Assembly: GCF_013389365.1 (NCBI RefSeq)
Contig: NZ_JACADJ010000043.1
Location: 1-35,276, forward strand
DNA: 35,276 nucleotides
From: Desulfobacter latus
Lineage (GTDB): Bacteria; Desulfobacterota; Desulfobacteria; Desulfobacterales; Desulfobacteraceae
Reading direction: 5' to 3'
Shown: in pieces, positions 1-9,134 of the stretch
How the letters are laid out: each line of letters opens with the position of its first letter
Numbering within the stretch: position 1 is the first letter of the stretch
Position numbers and translations under genes: made by a program
The notes under the pieces: generated by a model
Databases searched by the model: none
The model's input: the letters and a program-made list of their open reading frames with translations, nothing else
Told to the model about the DNA's origin: nothing

Positions 1-734
1 GATATGTAAACGTATGTAAAAAAATAATGGCTATTCCCTCAATCGCTATATTGATATGGAAATATTTACATATATATGAATTTTTTGTAATATATTTTGA
101 GAAGATTTTTTCTATGCACTTCCGCAGACAGTCATGGGATGAACCGCTGCGATATATTCTATTCTAAGAGCCTTTTTGATAATCAGGGAATCGCAGCGAA
201 ATTTCGTAAAAATGAGAACCTATTTTCACAAATTTTTTGTTAATAACGCTACGACTGACATAAAATTGGGGGCTGTTTTTATGAAATTGTAACCGATTTA
301 TTCGACTTTAAGGGGGGGGCGTAATATCGTTTATATTTTATAAATGTTGTTTTTCAAACCTGAAGTCCATTTTTTTTCCAAAAAAAGATTACGGTTTGAT
401 AATGCTGGCGTCATGTTGAGGTAATCAACTTGTGTTATTGTTTTATTCAGATAAAGCTGGAGAAAATATAGGACCTGCAACCTTTTTTTCATCATCTTTT
501 TCTTTCTCTCCGTTCAAACAAAGAAAATCAGGTAGAGCCGCCTGGTTTTTTTTGTTTGACACTCCCCTCCAAATTGCGGAATTAGGGTCAAATGGCATTG
601 AACTACAAGCCGGTTACATGGCGATTGGCCTGCAGATCTGTGTTAACAGGGACTGGCATTCCCGGATAAATTCTAGTATATTGTGCCACTTGTTTAAATG
701 GTCCTGGTGGCCTTTAATATATAAAGGATAGAAC
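1..734. other. Long AT-rich intergenic region upstream of the M20 peptidase
   Basis: No convincing gene is seen. Near the left edge the octamer TATGTAAA occurs twice in direct orientation (3-10 and 13-20) and once inverted (65-72), which may be operator sites for a gene outside the window. A 9-bp inverted repeat CGCTGCGAT/ATCGCAGCG lies at 145-153 and 190-198 with a 36-nt spacer. A run of G occurs near 313-320. A TTGACA hexamer at 556-561 could be a -35 box for the peptidase-larC operon, but no good -10 is found at the right distance. An open frame at 432-731 has no recognisable content and composition unlike a gene. Confidence 0.5.
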
Positions 735-1880
735 ATGATTGATGAAGAACGCCTGGGGAAGCGGTTTGCAGCGCTTGCCCGGATTGATTCCGAATCCGGC
801 AGCGAGGCCCTGATCGCAAAAGTTCTTGAAAAGGAACTGACAGCCCTTGGGGCAACCGTGATGTTTGACGATGCCGGTGATAGAATCAACGGTGACTGCG
901 GCAACCTTGTGGCCACATTCAAAGGCAATGCGGAAGTTGCGCCGGTAATGCTTTCCGGGCATATGGACACGGTGGTGCCGGGCAAAGGGGTTAAGGTCAT
1001 ATTTGAGGACGGGGTGTTTAGAAGTGACGGCACCACCATCCTGGGTGCCGACGACAAGTCCGCCCTTGCCGTCATTCTTGAAGTGATGCAGGTGATCAAA
1101 GAGAATAACCTGACGTGCCCCCCTGTTGAGGTGGTCATGACAGTATGTGAGGAACTTGGGCTTTTAGGTGCCAAGAACCTTGATTACGATCTGCTTCAAT
1201 CAAAATTCGGGTACATTCTGGACGCCGTGGATACCGAGGGAATTGTGAACCGGGCGCCTGAGGCCAACAAGATCAGTGCAAAAGTTTACGGCCGGGCCGC
1301 CCATGCCGGCGGTTCTCCGGAAAACGGGATCTCTGCCATTTATGCGGCATCCTGCGCCATTGCCAAGCTTGAACTGGGGCGCCTGGACGAGGAAACCACT
1401 TGCAACCTTGGGCTTATTTCCGGTGGGGCTGCCACCAATATCGTTCCTGAATATGTGGAAATTCATGGCGAAGCCCGGTCCCATGATCCTGCAAAACTGG
1501 ACAAAGTCACACAGACCATTGTCTCCACCTTTGAACATACCATGGCCGAACTTCAGGCCGAAGGGGACGCGCTTCCCCGGGTGGAAATGATCGTGAAAAA
1601 TGACTTTCCCAATACCATCATTGCCGAAGATCATATGGTGATCAAGCTTGCCCAAAAAGCCGCTGCCAATCTGGGCCGGGACATGGTCTGTAAAACCAGC
1701 GGCGGCGCAGCGGATGCCAATGTTTTTTTCAGCCACGGTATTGCCGCAGGTGTTCTCGGCACAGGCATGACGGATGTGCATACCCTTAAAGAATCCATTG
1801 TACTTAAAGATATGGTCCATTGTGCCGAACTGATCCTTGAAATTCTTCAAATCCATGCAACAGAAAAGGTAGCGTTATGA
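735..1880 (+). CDS. M20-family metallopeptidase, PepT-like
   Basis: Zinc-dependent exopeptidase of the M20 family, most like peptidase T-like (tripeptidase/aminotripeptidase) proteins; cytoplasmic, no signal peptide. The two-metal site is intact. His76 and Asp78 lie in SGHMDTV, the bridging Asp is in GADDKSAL (106-107), the Glu-Glu pair is at 139-140 in CEELGLLGA, the dimerisation-domain motif is RAAHAGGSPENG, and a late GGAADANVF segment supplies the last ligand region. Length (381 aa) is normal. The ATG is preceded by AAAGGA. The stop overlaps the larC start by 4 bp (ATGA), so the two are translationally coupled, although no functional link between them is established. The substrate cannot be told from sequence. 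Confidence 0.88.
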   Translation: MIDEERLGKRFAALARIDSESGSEALIAKVLEKELTALGATVMFDDAGDRINGDCGNLVATFKGNAEVAPVMLSGHMDTVVPGKGVKVIFEDGVFRSDGTTILGADDKSALAVILEVMQVIKENNLTCPPVEVVMTVCEELGLLGAKNLDYDLLQSKFGYILDAVDTEGIVNRAPEANKISAKVYGRAAHAGGSPENGISAIYAASCAIAKLELGRLDEETTCNLGLISGGAATNIVPEYVEIHGEARSHDPAKLDKVTQTIVSTFEHTMAELQAEGDALPRVEMIVKNDFPNTIIAEDHMVIKLAQKAAANLGRDMVCKTSGGAADANVFFSHGIAAGVLGTGMTDVHTLKESIVLKDMVHCAELILEILQIHATEKVAL

Positions 1881-3061
1881 TTCTTTATCTTGATATGACG
1901 GCAGGCATTGCCGGGGACATGTTTTTAGGGGCGCTGGTAGATCTTGGGGTGCCTGTGGAGTGGCTCAAAGAAAAACTGTCAGCTGTTCTGAACGGGTTTG
2001 ATTTGCGTACTGAAATTGTGTTCCGTAGTCACCTGCGGGCCGTCAATCTTTATGTGGACGTGACCGATCATGTCACCCATCGCCATTACACCACCATCCG
2101 GCAGATGATCGAATCGGCGGATCTGCCGGAAACGGTCCGGACCAATGCCCTGACAGCCTTTAAACACATTGCCCTGGCCGAATCCCGGATTCACGGAAAG
2201 GACATTGAAACCGTCCATTTCCATGAGATCGGCGGCATCGACAGCCTGGTGGATATCATCGGCGGTTTTCTGGCCCTGGATTATTTGGGCGTGGAGCAGG
2301 TGGCGGCAACGCCGGTTCCCCTGGGATCAGGGACCATTCAGTGCGCACATGGTACCATTCCCGTACCGGTTCCGGCCACTGTGGCGATACTTAAAGGTCT
2401 TGAAGTAACCGGATCTGACGCCAAAACCGAAATTGTTACACCCACAGGCGCATCTATTGTCGCAACGCTGGCCCCGCAGTTTGGGGTTATGCCGGACATG
2501 CGGATTGAAAAGGTGGGGTACGGGGCCGGCAAACGCGACATCGGTGCTTCTGTGCCTAATCTTTTGCGCCTGGTGTTGGGTTCTCCTGCTGCCGTAAAAA
2601 ATTCCGGGGAGAACATCCTGTCGGATCAGGTGCATGTGCTGTATAGCAATGTGGATGACATGAGCCCTGAGAGTCTTGGCTTTGTTATGGATCGCCTCAT
2701 GGACAAAGGCGCTTTGGATGTCAGTTTTACACCGGCATTCATGAAAAAAAATCGGCCGGCCACCCGCATTGAGGTGATTTGCCGTAAGGATCAGCTCCAG
2801 ACGCTTTCCACCATCCTGCTGTCCGAAACCACAACCATTGGGGTTAGATATCACATTTGCGACCGGATGATTTTAAGGCGCGAACCTGTGATGGTGGAGA
2901 CAAGCCTTGGCCGGGTAAATGCCAAAAAGATTACAACACCAGGCGGCCAGGCCCGGATCATACCCGAATACGATGACTGCAAACACAAAGCCCAGGAGCA
3001 TAAATTGCCCTTTTATCAGGTATATGAGCGCATTCTGGCTGAATCGAATTCCATCGCGTAA
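1877..3061 (+). CDS. larC: LarC: nickel insertion protein for the nickel-pincer nucleotide cofactor
   Basis: Family formerly DUF111. LarC is the CTP-dependent enzyme that inserts nickel into pyridinium-3,5-bisthiocarboxylate mononucleotide to make the cofactor of lactate racemase LarA and relatives. The N-terminus (DMTAGIAGDMFLGAL) is the family signature, followed by HFHEIGGIDSLVDIIG around residue 115, PVPLGSG, and the TPTGA segment. The C-terminal ferredoxin-like part contains the MSPE and FMKKNRP motifs. Full length at 394 aa. No larA, larB or larE is in this window, so the cofactor user and the other synthesis genes must lie elsewhere. Its start overlaps the peptidase stop by 4 bp. Confidence 0.93.
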   Translation: MILYLDMTAGIAGDMFLGALVDLGVPVEWLKEKLSAVLNGFDLRTEIVFRSHLRAVNLYVDVTDHVTHRHYTTIRQMIESADLPETVRTNALTAFKHIALAESRIHGKDIETVHFHEIGGIDSLVDIIGGFLALDYLGVEQVAATPVPLGSGTIQCAHGTIPVPVPATVAILKGLEVTGSDAKTEIVTPTGASIVATLAPQFGVMPDMRIEKVGYGAGKRDIGASVPNLLRLVLGSPAAVKNSGENILSDQVHVLYSNVDDMSPESLGFVMDRLMDKGALDVSFTPAFMKKNRPATRIEVICRKDQLQTLSTILLSETTTIGVRYHICDRMILRREPVMVETSLGRVNAKKITTPGGQARIIPEYDDCKHKAQEHKLPFYQVYERILAESNSIA

Positions 3062-3099
3062 AAGAGCGGGAAGGAATTCTTTTAATGGGAAAAAAAATT

Positions 3100-3114
3100 A
3101 TACCTTTCAGGTAT
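3100..3114 (+). promoter_or_regulatory. Perfect 15-bp palindrome in the recA leader (candidate operator)
   Basis: ATACCT-TTC-AGGTAT, with 6-bp perfect arms and a 3-nt centre, lies just upstream of the recA ribosome-binding site. The position suits a repressor site such as a LexA operator. It does not match the E. coli, Gram-positive or Geobacter-type LexA boxes I know, so the identity is inferred from position only. The yebG leader has a different short palindrome (34488-34500). Confidence 0.35.
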
Positions 3115-3133
3115 GATTTAGGAGGAAAACGCG

Positions 3134-4192
3134 ATGGAAAAAAACAAGGAAAAAGAAAAAGCTGTCCAGACCGCCATGAGTCAGATTGAGCGCCAGTTCG
3201 GCAAAGGCTCGATTATGAAGCTGGGCGGCCGGGAAATTGTCGCCGTGCCCGTAATCCGGTCCGGTTCTCTCGCCCTGGATAAGGCCCTGGGCGTGGGCGG
3301 ATACCCCAGGGGCCGGGTCATTGAAATTTACGGCCCTGAATCTTCCGGTAAGACAACCCTGGCGCTTCATGCCGTGGCCCAGGCCCAGAAAAACGGCGGC
3401 ATTGCGGCGTTTATCGATGCTGAGCACGCCCTGGATGTGTCCTATGCCAAGCGGTTGGGTGTGGATTGTGACGAGCTGCTGGTTTCCCAGCCCGACAATG
3501 GTGAACAGGCCCTTGAAATTGCCGATATGCTGGTGCGAAGCGGCGGTGTTGACATCATGATTGTGGATTCGGTGGCCGCCCTTGTGCCCAGATCAGAAAT
3601 CGAAGGTGATATGGGGGACTCCCACATGGGACTGCAGGCCAGACTGATGTCCCAGGCCCTTCGTAAACTGACCGGCACCATCGGTAAAACCGCCACCACC
3701 CTGATTTTCATCAACCAGATTCGTATGAAGATCGGCGTGGTCTATGGTAATCCGGAAACCACCACCGGTGGTAATGCCTTGAAATTTTACTCTTCCATGC
3801 GCCTTGAAATCAGAAAAGCGGCTGCCATTAAAAGCGGCGAAGATGTGATCGGGTCCCGGACCAAGGTAAAGGTGGTGAAAAATAAACTGGCCCCCCCGTT
3901 TAAAAATGTTGAATTTGATCTGATGTACGGAGAGGGTATTTCCAGGACCGGCGATCTTCTGGATATGGGGGTGACGCTGGATATTGTGAATAAAAGCGGG
4001 TCCTGGTATTCATTTGAAAAAGAGCGCATCGGCCAGGGCAGGGAGAATGTAAAGGCTTTTTTAAATGATAATCCCGAGATCTTTGATGCCATTGAACGTA
4101 AAGTGAGAACCGAACTTGGAATTGCCGGGGCGAAAGCACCCGAGACTGAACCCGGCAAAGGAAAGGACAGTCAGCCGGAAGTGAAAGCCTAA
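3134..4192 (+). CDS. recA: RecA recombinase
   Basis: DNA strand-exchange ATPase and SOS co-protease. Walker [10 protein letters not shown] lies at about residues 66-74, the Walker B region is [18 protein letters not shown], loop L1 is [15 protein letters not shown], and loop L2 follows [21 protein letters not shown]. Full length (352 aa) with the usual variable charged C-terminus. The start has a strong AGGAGG 8 nt upstream. No recX separates it from alaS, which follows after 31 bp, so the pair is probably cotranscribed. A palindrome at 3100-3114 may be its operator. Confidence 0.98.
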   Translation: MEKNKEKEKAVQTAMSQIERQFGKGSIMKLGGREIVAVPVIRSGSLALDKALGVGGYPRGRVIEIYGPESSGKTTLALHAVAQAQKNGGIAAFIDAEHALDVSYAKRLGVDCDELLVSQPDNGEQALEIADMLVRSGGVDIMIVDSVAALVPRSEIEGDMGDSHMGLQARLMSQALRKLTGTIGKTATTLIFINQIRMKIGVVYGNPETTTGGNALKFYSSMRLEIRKAAAIKSGEDVIGSRTKVKVVKNKLAPPFKNVEFDLMYGEGISRTGDLLDMGVTLDIVNKSGSWYSFEKERIGQGRENVKAFLNDNPEIFDAIERKVRTELGIAGAKAPETEPGKGKDSQPEVKA

Positions 4193-4223
4193 CCGGTACA
4201 GTTGAGCAGGAGCTTATAATATT

Positions 4224-6851
4224 ATGACAGGTAATGAAGCCAGGAAAATTTTCCTCGAATATTTTAAAAAACATAATCACCGCCATGTGCGCTCATCATC
4301 TCTGATCCCCCAGGATGACCCCACCCTGCTGTTTGTCAACGCCGGTATGGTGCAGTTTAAGCGTGTTTTTACAGGTGATGAAAAACGTGATTACACCACA
4401 GCGGTTACCGCACAGAAATGCGTTCGGGCCGGGGGGAAACATAACGATCTTGAAAATGTGGGATACACGGCGCGCCATCATACTTTTTTTGAAATGCTGG
4501 GCAATTTTTCCTTTGGCGCGTATTTCAAGGAAGAGGCCATTGACTTTGCCTGGGATCTGCTCACCAATGGATACGGGTTTGATCCCGAAAAACTTTATGT
4601 TTCTATTTATAAAGATGACGACCAGGCCTTTGAGATCTGGAATAAACAGGTTCGCGTGCCTGCCGAGCGTATTGCCCGGTTAGGTGACGAGGACAATTTC
4701 TGGGCCATGGGAGATACCGGGCCATGCGGTCCCTGTTCCGAGATCCACATTGACCGGGGCAAAGAATTCGGGTGTGATGATCCCAACTGCGCCGTAGGCT
4801 GTGACTGCGACCGGTGGCTGGAGTTATGGAACCTGGTATTCATGCAGTTTGAAAGAAATGAAGACGGCACCATGACGCCGTTGCCCAAACCCAGTATTGA
4901 CACCGGCATGGGCCTTGAGCGAATCATCTCCGTACTCCAGGACGTGCCCACGAACTATGATACCGACCTTTTTGTTCCCATTATGGACCGGGTCGGGGAA
5001 CTGTCCGGAAAAAAACGGGGGGAATCCAAGGAAGTGGACGTGGCCATGAAGGTCATTGCCGACCACTCCAGATCCGCTGCTTTTTTGATCTGTGACGGGG
5101 TGCTGCCCTCCAATGAGGGGCGTGGGTATGTGCTTCGCCGGATCATGCGGCGGGCCATCCGTTACGGCCGCAGCATCGGGCTGACCGAACCCTTTTTACA
5201 CAAAACCGTTCAAACGGTGTTCTCCATTATGGATGAAGCCTATCCGGAACTTAAAGAGTCTGCCGCTTTTATCCTCAATGTGGTGAAAAACGAAGAGGAA
5301 AAGTTCCTTGAAACCCTTGAACACGGTATGAAGCTTTTGGAGGCAACGATTGAGGACCTTAAAGAACGACAAGAGAAAGTCATTCCGGGCGGGGTAATCT
5401 TCAAGCTTTACGATACCTTTGGATTCCCTGTGGACATTATCCAGGACCATGTTAAGGAGATGGATATGACCCTGGATCTGGACGGGTTTGATGCAGCCAT
5501 GGCCGAACAGAAAGCCAGGTCCAAGTCCAAAAAGACGTTTGCCGGTGTGGGCGATGCGTATAAACCCTTGACCTCGGCGGGCGTGAAAACGGTATTCAAA
5601 GGCTATGATGCCATTGAAATGCAAAGTGATCTGCTCATCGTGGTTAAGGATGATGCTGAAGTTGATACGGCCGGCACAGGTGACGAAATTGAGGTGGTTA
5701 CCCCGGAAACCGTATTTTATGCTGAATCCGGGGGGCAGGCCGGAGACAGTGGTCTGTTTGAAAATGATACCTGCGTTATTGAGATTGCAGATACGGTCAA
5801 AGATCCTTCCGGTCTTTTTATCCACAAGGGAACAGTTGTCAAGGGGGGCTGCAAAAAAGGCGATACATTTACCCTCAAGGTGGATGCAGCGCTTCGTCGG
5901 GCCACGGCGGCAAATCATTCAGCCACCCATATCCTGCATGCAGCGCTTCGCAAGGTTTTAGGCGATCATGTTAAACAGTCAGGCTCTCTGGTGACACCGG
6001 ACAGGCTCCGGTTTGACTTCACCCATTTCAGCGCGGTTACGTCCGAAGAGCTTGCGGCCATTGAAACAGAGGTCAACACCCATATCATTGAAAACCATGC
6101 GGTCGTCACAAAGGAGATGGATATGGAAGAAGCGGTCCGGTCCGGTGCCACGGCCCTGTTTGAAGAAAAATACGGAGATACGGTCCGGGTGGTTTCCCAG
6201 GGGGATTTTTCCCAGGAACTGTGCGGCGGTACCCATACCCGTGCCACCGGTGACATCGGGTTGTTCCGCATCCTTTCCGAGGGGGGGATTGCCTCGGGGG
6301 TGCGTCGTATTGAAGCGGTGACAGGGCTTGCGGCCCTTGAGACGGTTCATGCAGATCAGACTGCCATGGAAAAGGTGGCTGACCTTTTGAAAAGTAATAA
6401 AGATGATGTGGTGAACCGGCTTGAAACATTTGTGGCCGAAAAAAAGGCTGTGGAGAAGGAGCTGGCCGCACTTAAGGCTAAAATTGCGTCCAAATCCGTT
6501 GACGACATTGAAAATGATATCAGGGAGATCAACGGGATCAAGGTACTGGCCAAACGGGTGGAAATTGAAAATCCATCCCAGCTCCGGGATCTGGCCGATA
6601 AATTCAAGACCAGACTGGGCTCAGGTGTGCTGTTGCTGGGTACCGAATCCAACGGCAAGGCATTGCTTATTTCCATGGTTACCGACGATCTGATCAAGAC
6701 CGTTAAGGCCGGCAATGTTGTTAAAACCGCTGCCGGTATCGTGGGGGGCGGTGGTGGCGGTCGCCCGGAAATGGCCCAGGCCGGCGGCACCAAGCCTGAA
6801 TTCCTTGATAACGCCTTGGAATCTGTTTTTGAGACGGTAGCTAATTTGTGA
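4224..6851 (+). CDS. alaS: Alanyl-tRNA synthetase
   Basis: Class II synthetase charging tRNA-Ala. The N-terminal catalytic domain begins TGNEARKIFLEYF and contains the class II motifs (FVNAGMVQFK, QKCVRAGGKHNDLENVG). The editing domain carries HSATH at about residues 565-569 and CGGTH near 667, giving the zinc/editing ligands. A C-terminal DHHA1/C-Ala domain ends with the glycine-rich GGGGGGRPEMAQAGG motif. Full length, 875 aa. The start has GCAGGAG upstream. The stop overlaps the GTG start of the following permease gene (GTGA), an unusual neighbour for alaS. Confidence 0.98.
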   Translation: MTGNEARKIFLEYFKKHNHRHVRSSSLIPQDDPTLLFVNAGMVQFKRVFTGDEKRDYTTAVTAQKCVRAGGKHNDLENVGYTARHHTFFEMLGNFSFGAYFKEEAIDFAWDLLTNGYGFDPEKLYVSIYKDDDQAFEIWNKQVRVPAERIARLGDEDNFWAMGDTGPCGPCSEIHIDRGKEFGCDDPNCAVGCDCDRWLELWNLVFMQFERNEDGTMTPLPKPSIDTGMGLERIISVLQDVPTNYDTDLFVPIMDRVGELSGKKRGESKEVDVAMKVIADHSRSAAFLICDGVLPSNEGRGYVLRRIMRRAIRYGRSIGLTEPFLHKTVQTVFSIMDEAYPELKESAAFILNVVKNEEEKFLETLEHGMKLLEATIEDLKERQEKVIPGGVIFKLYDTFGFPVDIIQDHVKEMDMTLDLDGFDAAMAEQKARSKSKKTFAGVGDAYKPLTSAGVKTVFKGYDAIEMQSDLLIVVKDDAEVDTAGTGDEIEVVTPETVFYAESGGQAGDSGLFENDTCVIEIADTVKDPSGLFIHKGTVVKGGCKKGDTFTLKVDAALRRATAANHSATHILHAALRKVLGDHVKQSGSLVTPDRLRFDFTHFSAVTSEELAAIETEVNTHIIENHAVVTKEMDMEEAVRSGATALFEEKYGDTVRVVSQGDFSQELCGGTHTRATGDIGLFRILSEGGIASGVRRIEAVTGLAALETVHADQTAMEKVADLLKSNKDDVVNRLETFVAEKKAVEKELAALKAKIASKSVDDIENDIREINGIKVLAKRVEIENPSQLRDLADKFKTRLGSGVLLLGTESNGKALLISMVTDDLIKTVKAGNVVKTAAGIVGGGGGGRPEMAQAGGTKPEFLDNALESVFETVANL

Positions 6852-7876
6852 CAGCGTATTTTATCAGACGACTGATTTTAGTGATCCCGACCTTCATCGG
6901 CATCACCATCATGGTGTTCACCATCACCCGTTTTGTCCCGGGCGGTCCCATTGAGCGCATCATTGCCGAAACCAGGGCCATGCAGATGGGAGAACAGGGT
7001 GGCCGGTCCAAGGCCCGGGCCGGCCAGGGTCAGCCGTTGTCCGACGATCAGATCAAAAAACTTGAAGCCTACTACGGATTTGACAAGCCTGTACTTCAAA
7101 GCTATGGCATTTGGCTTCTCAAGGTACTCAAAGGGGACCTGGGCCGGTCCACCCGGTACCAGGACCCGGTGTGGGACATGGTTAAAGCGCGTATTCCCAT
7201 ATCCCTTTATTTCGGGGTATTGAGCATGGTCGTCATCTACGGCGTCTGTATCCCCCTGGGCATGGCCAAGGCGGTACGTCACAACAGCGGGTTTGATAAT
7301 ATAACTTCTGCGGTTATTTTTACTGGCTACGCCATCCCGGGCTGGGTAGCCGGTGTTATCATGCTGGTGATTTTTGCCTCCCGTATGGATCTGGTCCCCC
7401 TGGGCGGACTTGCATCCGATTATTTCGCCGATATGACGCTTTGGGAAAAAATAAAGGATGTGGCATGGCACACCCTGATGCCGCTTCTCTCTTATGTGAT
7501 CGGCGCCTTTACCGTGATGACCCTTTTGATGAAGAATACGCTCATGGATAACCTGGCTGCCGATTATGTGCGCACAGCCATTGCCAAGGGCTTAAGCTTT
7601 AAACAGGCCATATTCCGCCATGCCCTTCGCAATAGCCTGATCCCTATTGCCACCAGTTTCGGCAACAATATTTCCATTCTTCTGATGGGATCATTCCTCA
7701 TTGAAAAGGTCTTTAATATCGACGGGATGGGTCTTTTAGGGTATGAGTCCATCCTGGACCGGGATTACCCGGTGGTGATGGGAATACTTGTGATTTCATC
7801 CCTGTTGTTCATGGTGGGAAATATTTTGTCTGATGTGTGTGTCGCCATAGTAGATCCACGGGTTCGATTTAAATAG
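6848..7876 (+). CDS. yejB: Peptide ABC transporter permease, YejB-like
   Basis: Inner-membrane permease of the DppB/OppB family. Closest by pattern to YejB (uptake of peptides and microcin C-type peptides) because of the N-terminus AYFIRRLILVIPT, the APGGP-like FVPGGPIE, the YGFDKP segment and the long periplasmic insert before TM2. The EAA loop that docks the ATPase is at AIAKGLSFKQAIFRHALRNS, and the C-terminus ends SDVCVAIVDPRVRFK as in the family. The start is GTG, overlapping the alaS stop by 4 bp. It pairs with the permease 10 bp downstream. No substrate-binding protein (YejA) or ATPase (YejF) gene is in the window. Confidence 0.9.
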   Translation: MTAYFIRRLILVIPTFIGITIMVFTITRFVPGGPIERIIAETRAMQMGEQGGRSKARAGQGQPLSDDQIKKLEAYYGFDKPVLQSYGIWLLKVLKGDLGRSTRYQDPVWDMVKARIPISLYFGVLSMVVIYGVCIPLGMAKAVRHNSGFDNITSAVIFTGYAIPGWVAGVIMLVIFASRMDLVPLGGLASDYFADMTLWEKIKDVAWHTLMPLLSYVIGAFTVMTLLMKNTLMDNLAADYVRTAIAKGLSFKQAIFRHALRNSLIPIATSFGNNISILLMGSFLIEKVFNIDGMGLLGYESILDRDYPVVMGILVISSLLFMVGNILSDVCVAIVDPRVRFK

Positions 7877-7886
7877 GGAGGATTGC

Positions 7887-8933
7887 ATGGCGGTATTAAA
7901 TCCGGTGACAAAGGCGCAACTCAGGCGCTTTTGCAGTGTCAAAAGAGGCTTCTGGTCCCTTGTAATCATCCTGATTCTGATGTTTATCTCCTTTTTTGCC
8001 GAGGTGTTCATTAATTCTAGAGCGCTTGTGGTTTATTATCAGGGCGCGTTTTATTTTCCCACCTACGCAGATATGATCCCGGGGAAAACCTTTGGCCTGG
8101 ACTATTCCTATGAGACCAATTACCGGGAATTGAAACAAAAAATGGACCGGGAAGGAGGGACCGGTTTTGTCGTTATGCCGCCGGTGCCCTATGATCCCTA
8201 TGAAAATGACCTGCGCCTCAATGAATATCCGCCGTTTCCGCCGTCCTTTTCCCATCGGCATTTCCTGGGCACGGACAACGTGGGCCGGGATGTACTGGCC
8301 CGTCTTGTATACGGGTTTCGTACGGCCATTCTTTTTTCCCTGGGACTGCTGTTTCTTAATTATACGGTGGGCATATCTCTGGGCTGCGCCATGGGGTATT
8401 TCGGAGGGAAATTTGATCTGTTTTTTCAACGGATTATTGAGATCTGGAGCAATATCCCGTTTCTGTATGTCATTATCATTGTTTCTTCCATTGTGGTGCC
8501 AAGCTTCATGGTCCTGATCCTGATCATGGCCTTTTTCGGCTGGATTTCCATTACCTGGGTGATGCGCACCATGACCTACCGGGAAAAGGAACGCGAATAT
8601 ATCCTTGCGGTCCGGTCCCTGGGCGCTTCGCACCTGCGGATCATTTTCAGGCACATTATTCCCAACACCATTTCCGTGATCGTTACCTATGCACCCTTTG
8701 CCATTTCCGGCGGCATTGTGGCCTTAACCTCCCTGGACTATCTGGGGTTCGGCCTGCCTGCACCCACGCCGTCCTGGGGCGAACTTTTATCCCAGGGCTG
8801 GCAGAACATGGAAGCCTGGTGGATTTCCGCTGCCGTGGTGTCAGCCCTTGTGGTGACGCTGATGACCGTTACCTTTATCGGCGAGGGTATTAGGGAAGCC
8901 TTTGATCCGCGACGCCATACGGTGTATGAATAA
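7887..8933 (+). CDS. yejE: Peptide ABC transporter permease, YejE-like
   Basis: Second inner-membrane permease (DppC/OppC family) and the partner of the YejB-like protein. The N-terminal cytoplasmic segment and first membrane helix (GFWSLVIILILMFISFFAEV) are followed by the LVVYYQGAFYFPTY region typical of YejE. Other family marks are the LGTDNVGRDVLARLVYG motif, the EAA loop AVRSLGASHLRIIFRHIIPN, LTSLDYLGFGLPAPTPSWGEL and the C-terminal EAFDPRR. ATG start with GGGAGGA 6 nt upstream. The expected next gene, the duplicated-ATPase yejF, is absent; a kinase remnant follows instead. Confidence 0.92.
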   Translation: MAVLNPVTKAQLRRFCSVKRGFWSLVIILILMFISFFAEVFINSRALVVYYQGAFYFPTYADMIPGKTFGLDYSYETNYRELKQKMDREGGTGFVVMPPVPYDPYENDLRLNEYPPFPPSFSHRHFLGTDNVGRDVLARLVYGFRTAILFSLGLLFLNYTVGISLGCAMGYFGGKFDLFFQRIIEIWSNIPFLYVIIIVSSIVVPSFMVLILIMAFFGWISITWVMRTMTYREKEREYILAVRSLGASHLRIIFRHIIPNTISVIVTYAPFAISGGIVALTSLDYLGFGLPAPTPSWGELLSQGWQNMEAWWISAAVVSALVVTLMTVTFIGEGIREAFDPRRHTVYE

Positions 8934-8979
8934 GCCTGTATTAAGCAGGTAATTGCATGCTTGATTTTTCTTGCTCGTG

Positions 8980-9125
8980 TTCTATAACTATCTGAATAAA
9001 ATTACCATATCTTCCCAAAGCCTGCTTTCCGTCATCAACGACATACTGGCTGGACTTTTCCAAAATCGAGGCAGGACGCCTCGATCTTGAGGAGACCGAA
9101 TTTTCGCTGCAGGAGACCTTTTTTT
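8980..9125 (+). pseudogene. Histidine-kinase (HisKA) remnant, frameshifted
   Basis: Frame one reads YLNKITISSQSLLSVINDIL (8989-9048). After a 4-bp tandem duplication (CTGG CTGG, 9046-9053) the next frame continues DFSKIEAGRLDLEETEFSLQ. Joined, these give the hallmark helix-2 segment of a sensor histidine kinase dimerisation domain (NDIL-DFSKIEAG). The phosphoacceptor-His helix and the ATPase domain are both missing, so this is a short, broken fragment between yejE and the convergent Spo0M-like gene. The rest of the kinase has been deleted, or the piece was brought in by recombination. Confidence 0.8.
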
Positions 9126-9134
9126 TAACAATCA

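Noticed and set aside
432-731. Open frame of 99 codons before the M20 peptidase
   Set aside because: Its composition is unlike a protein (Phe/Ser runs at the start), there is no ribosome site and no recognisable family.
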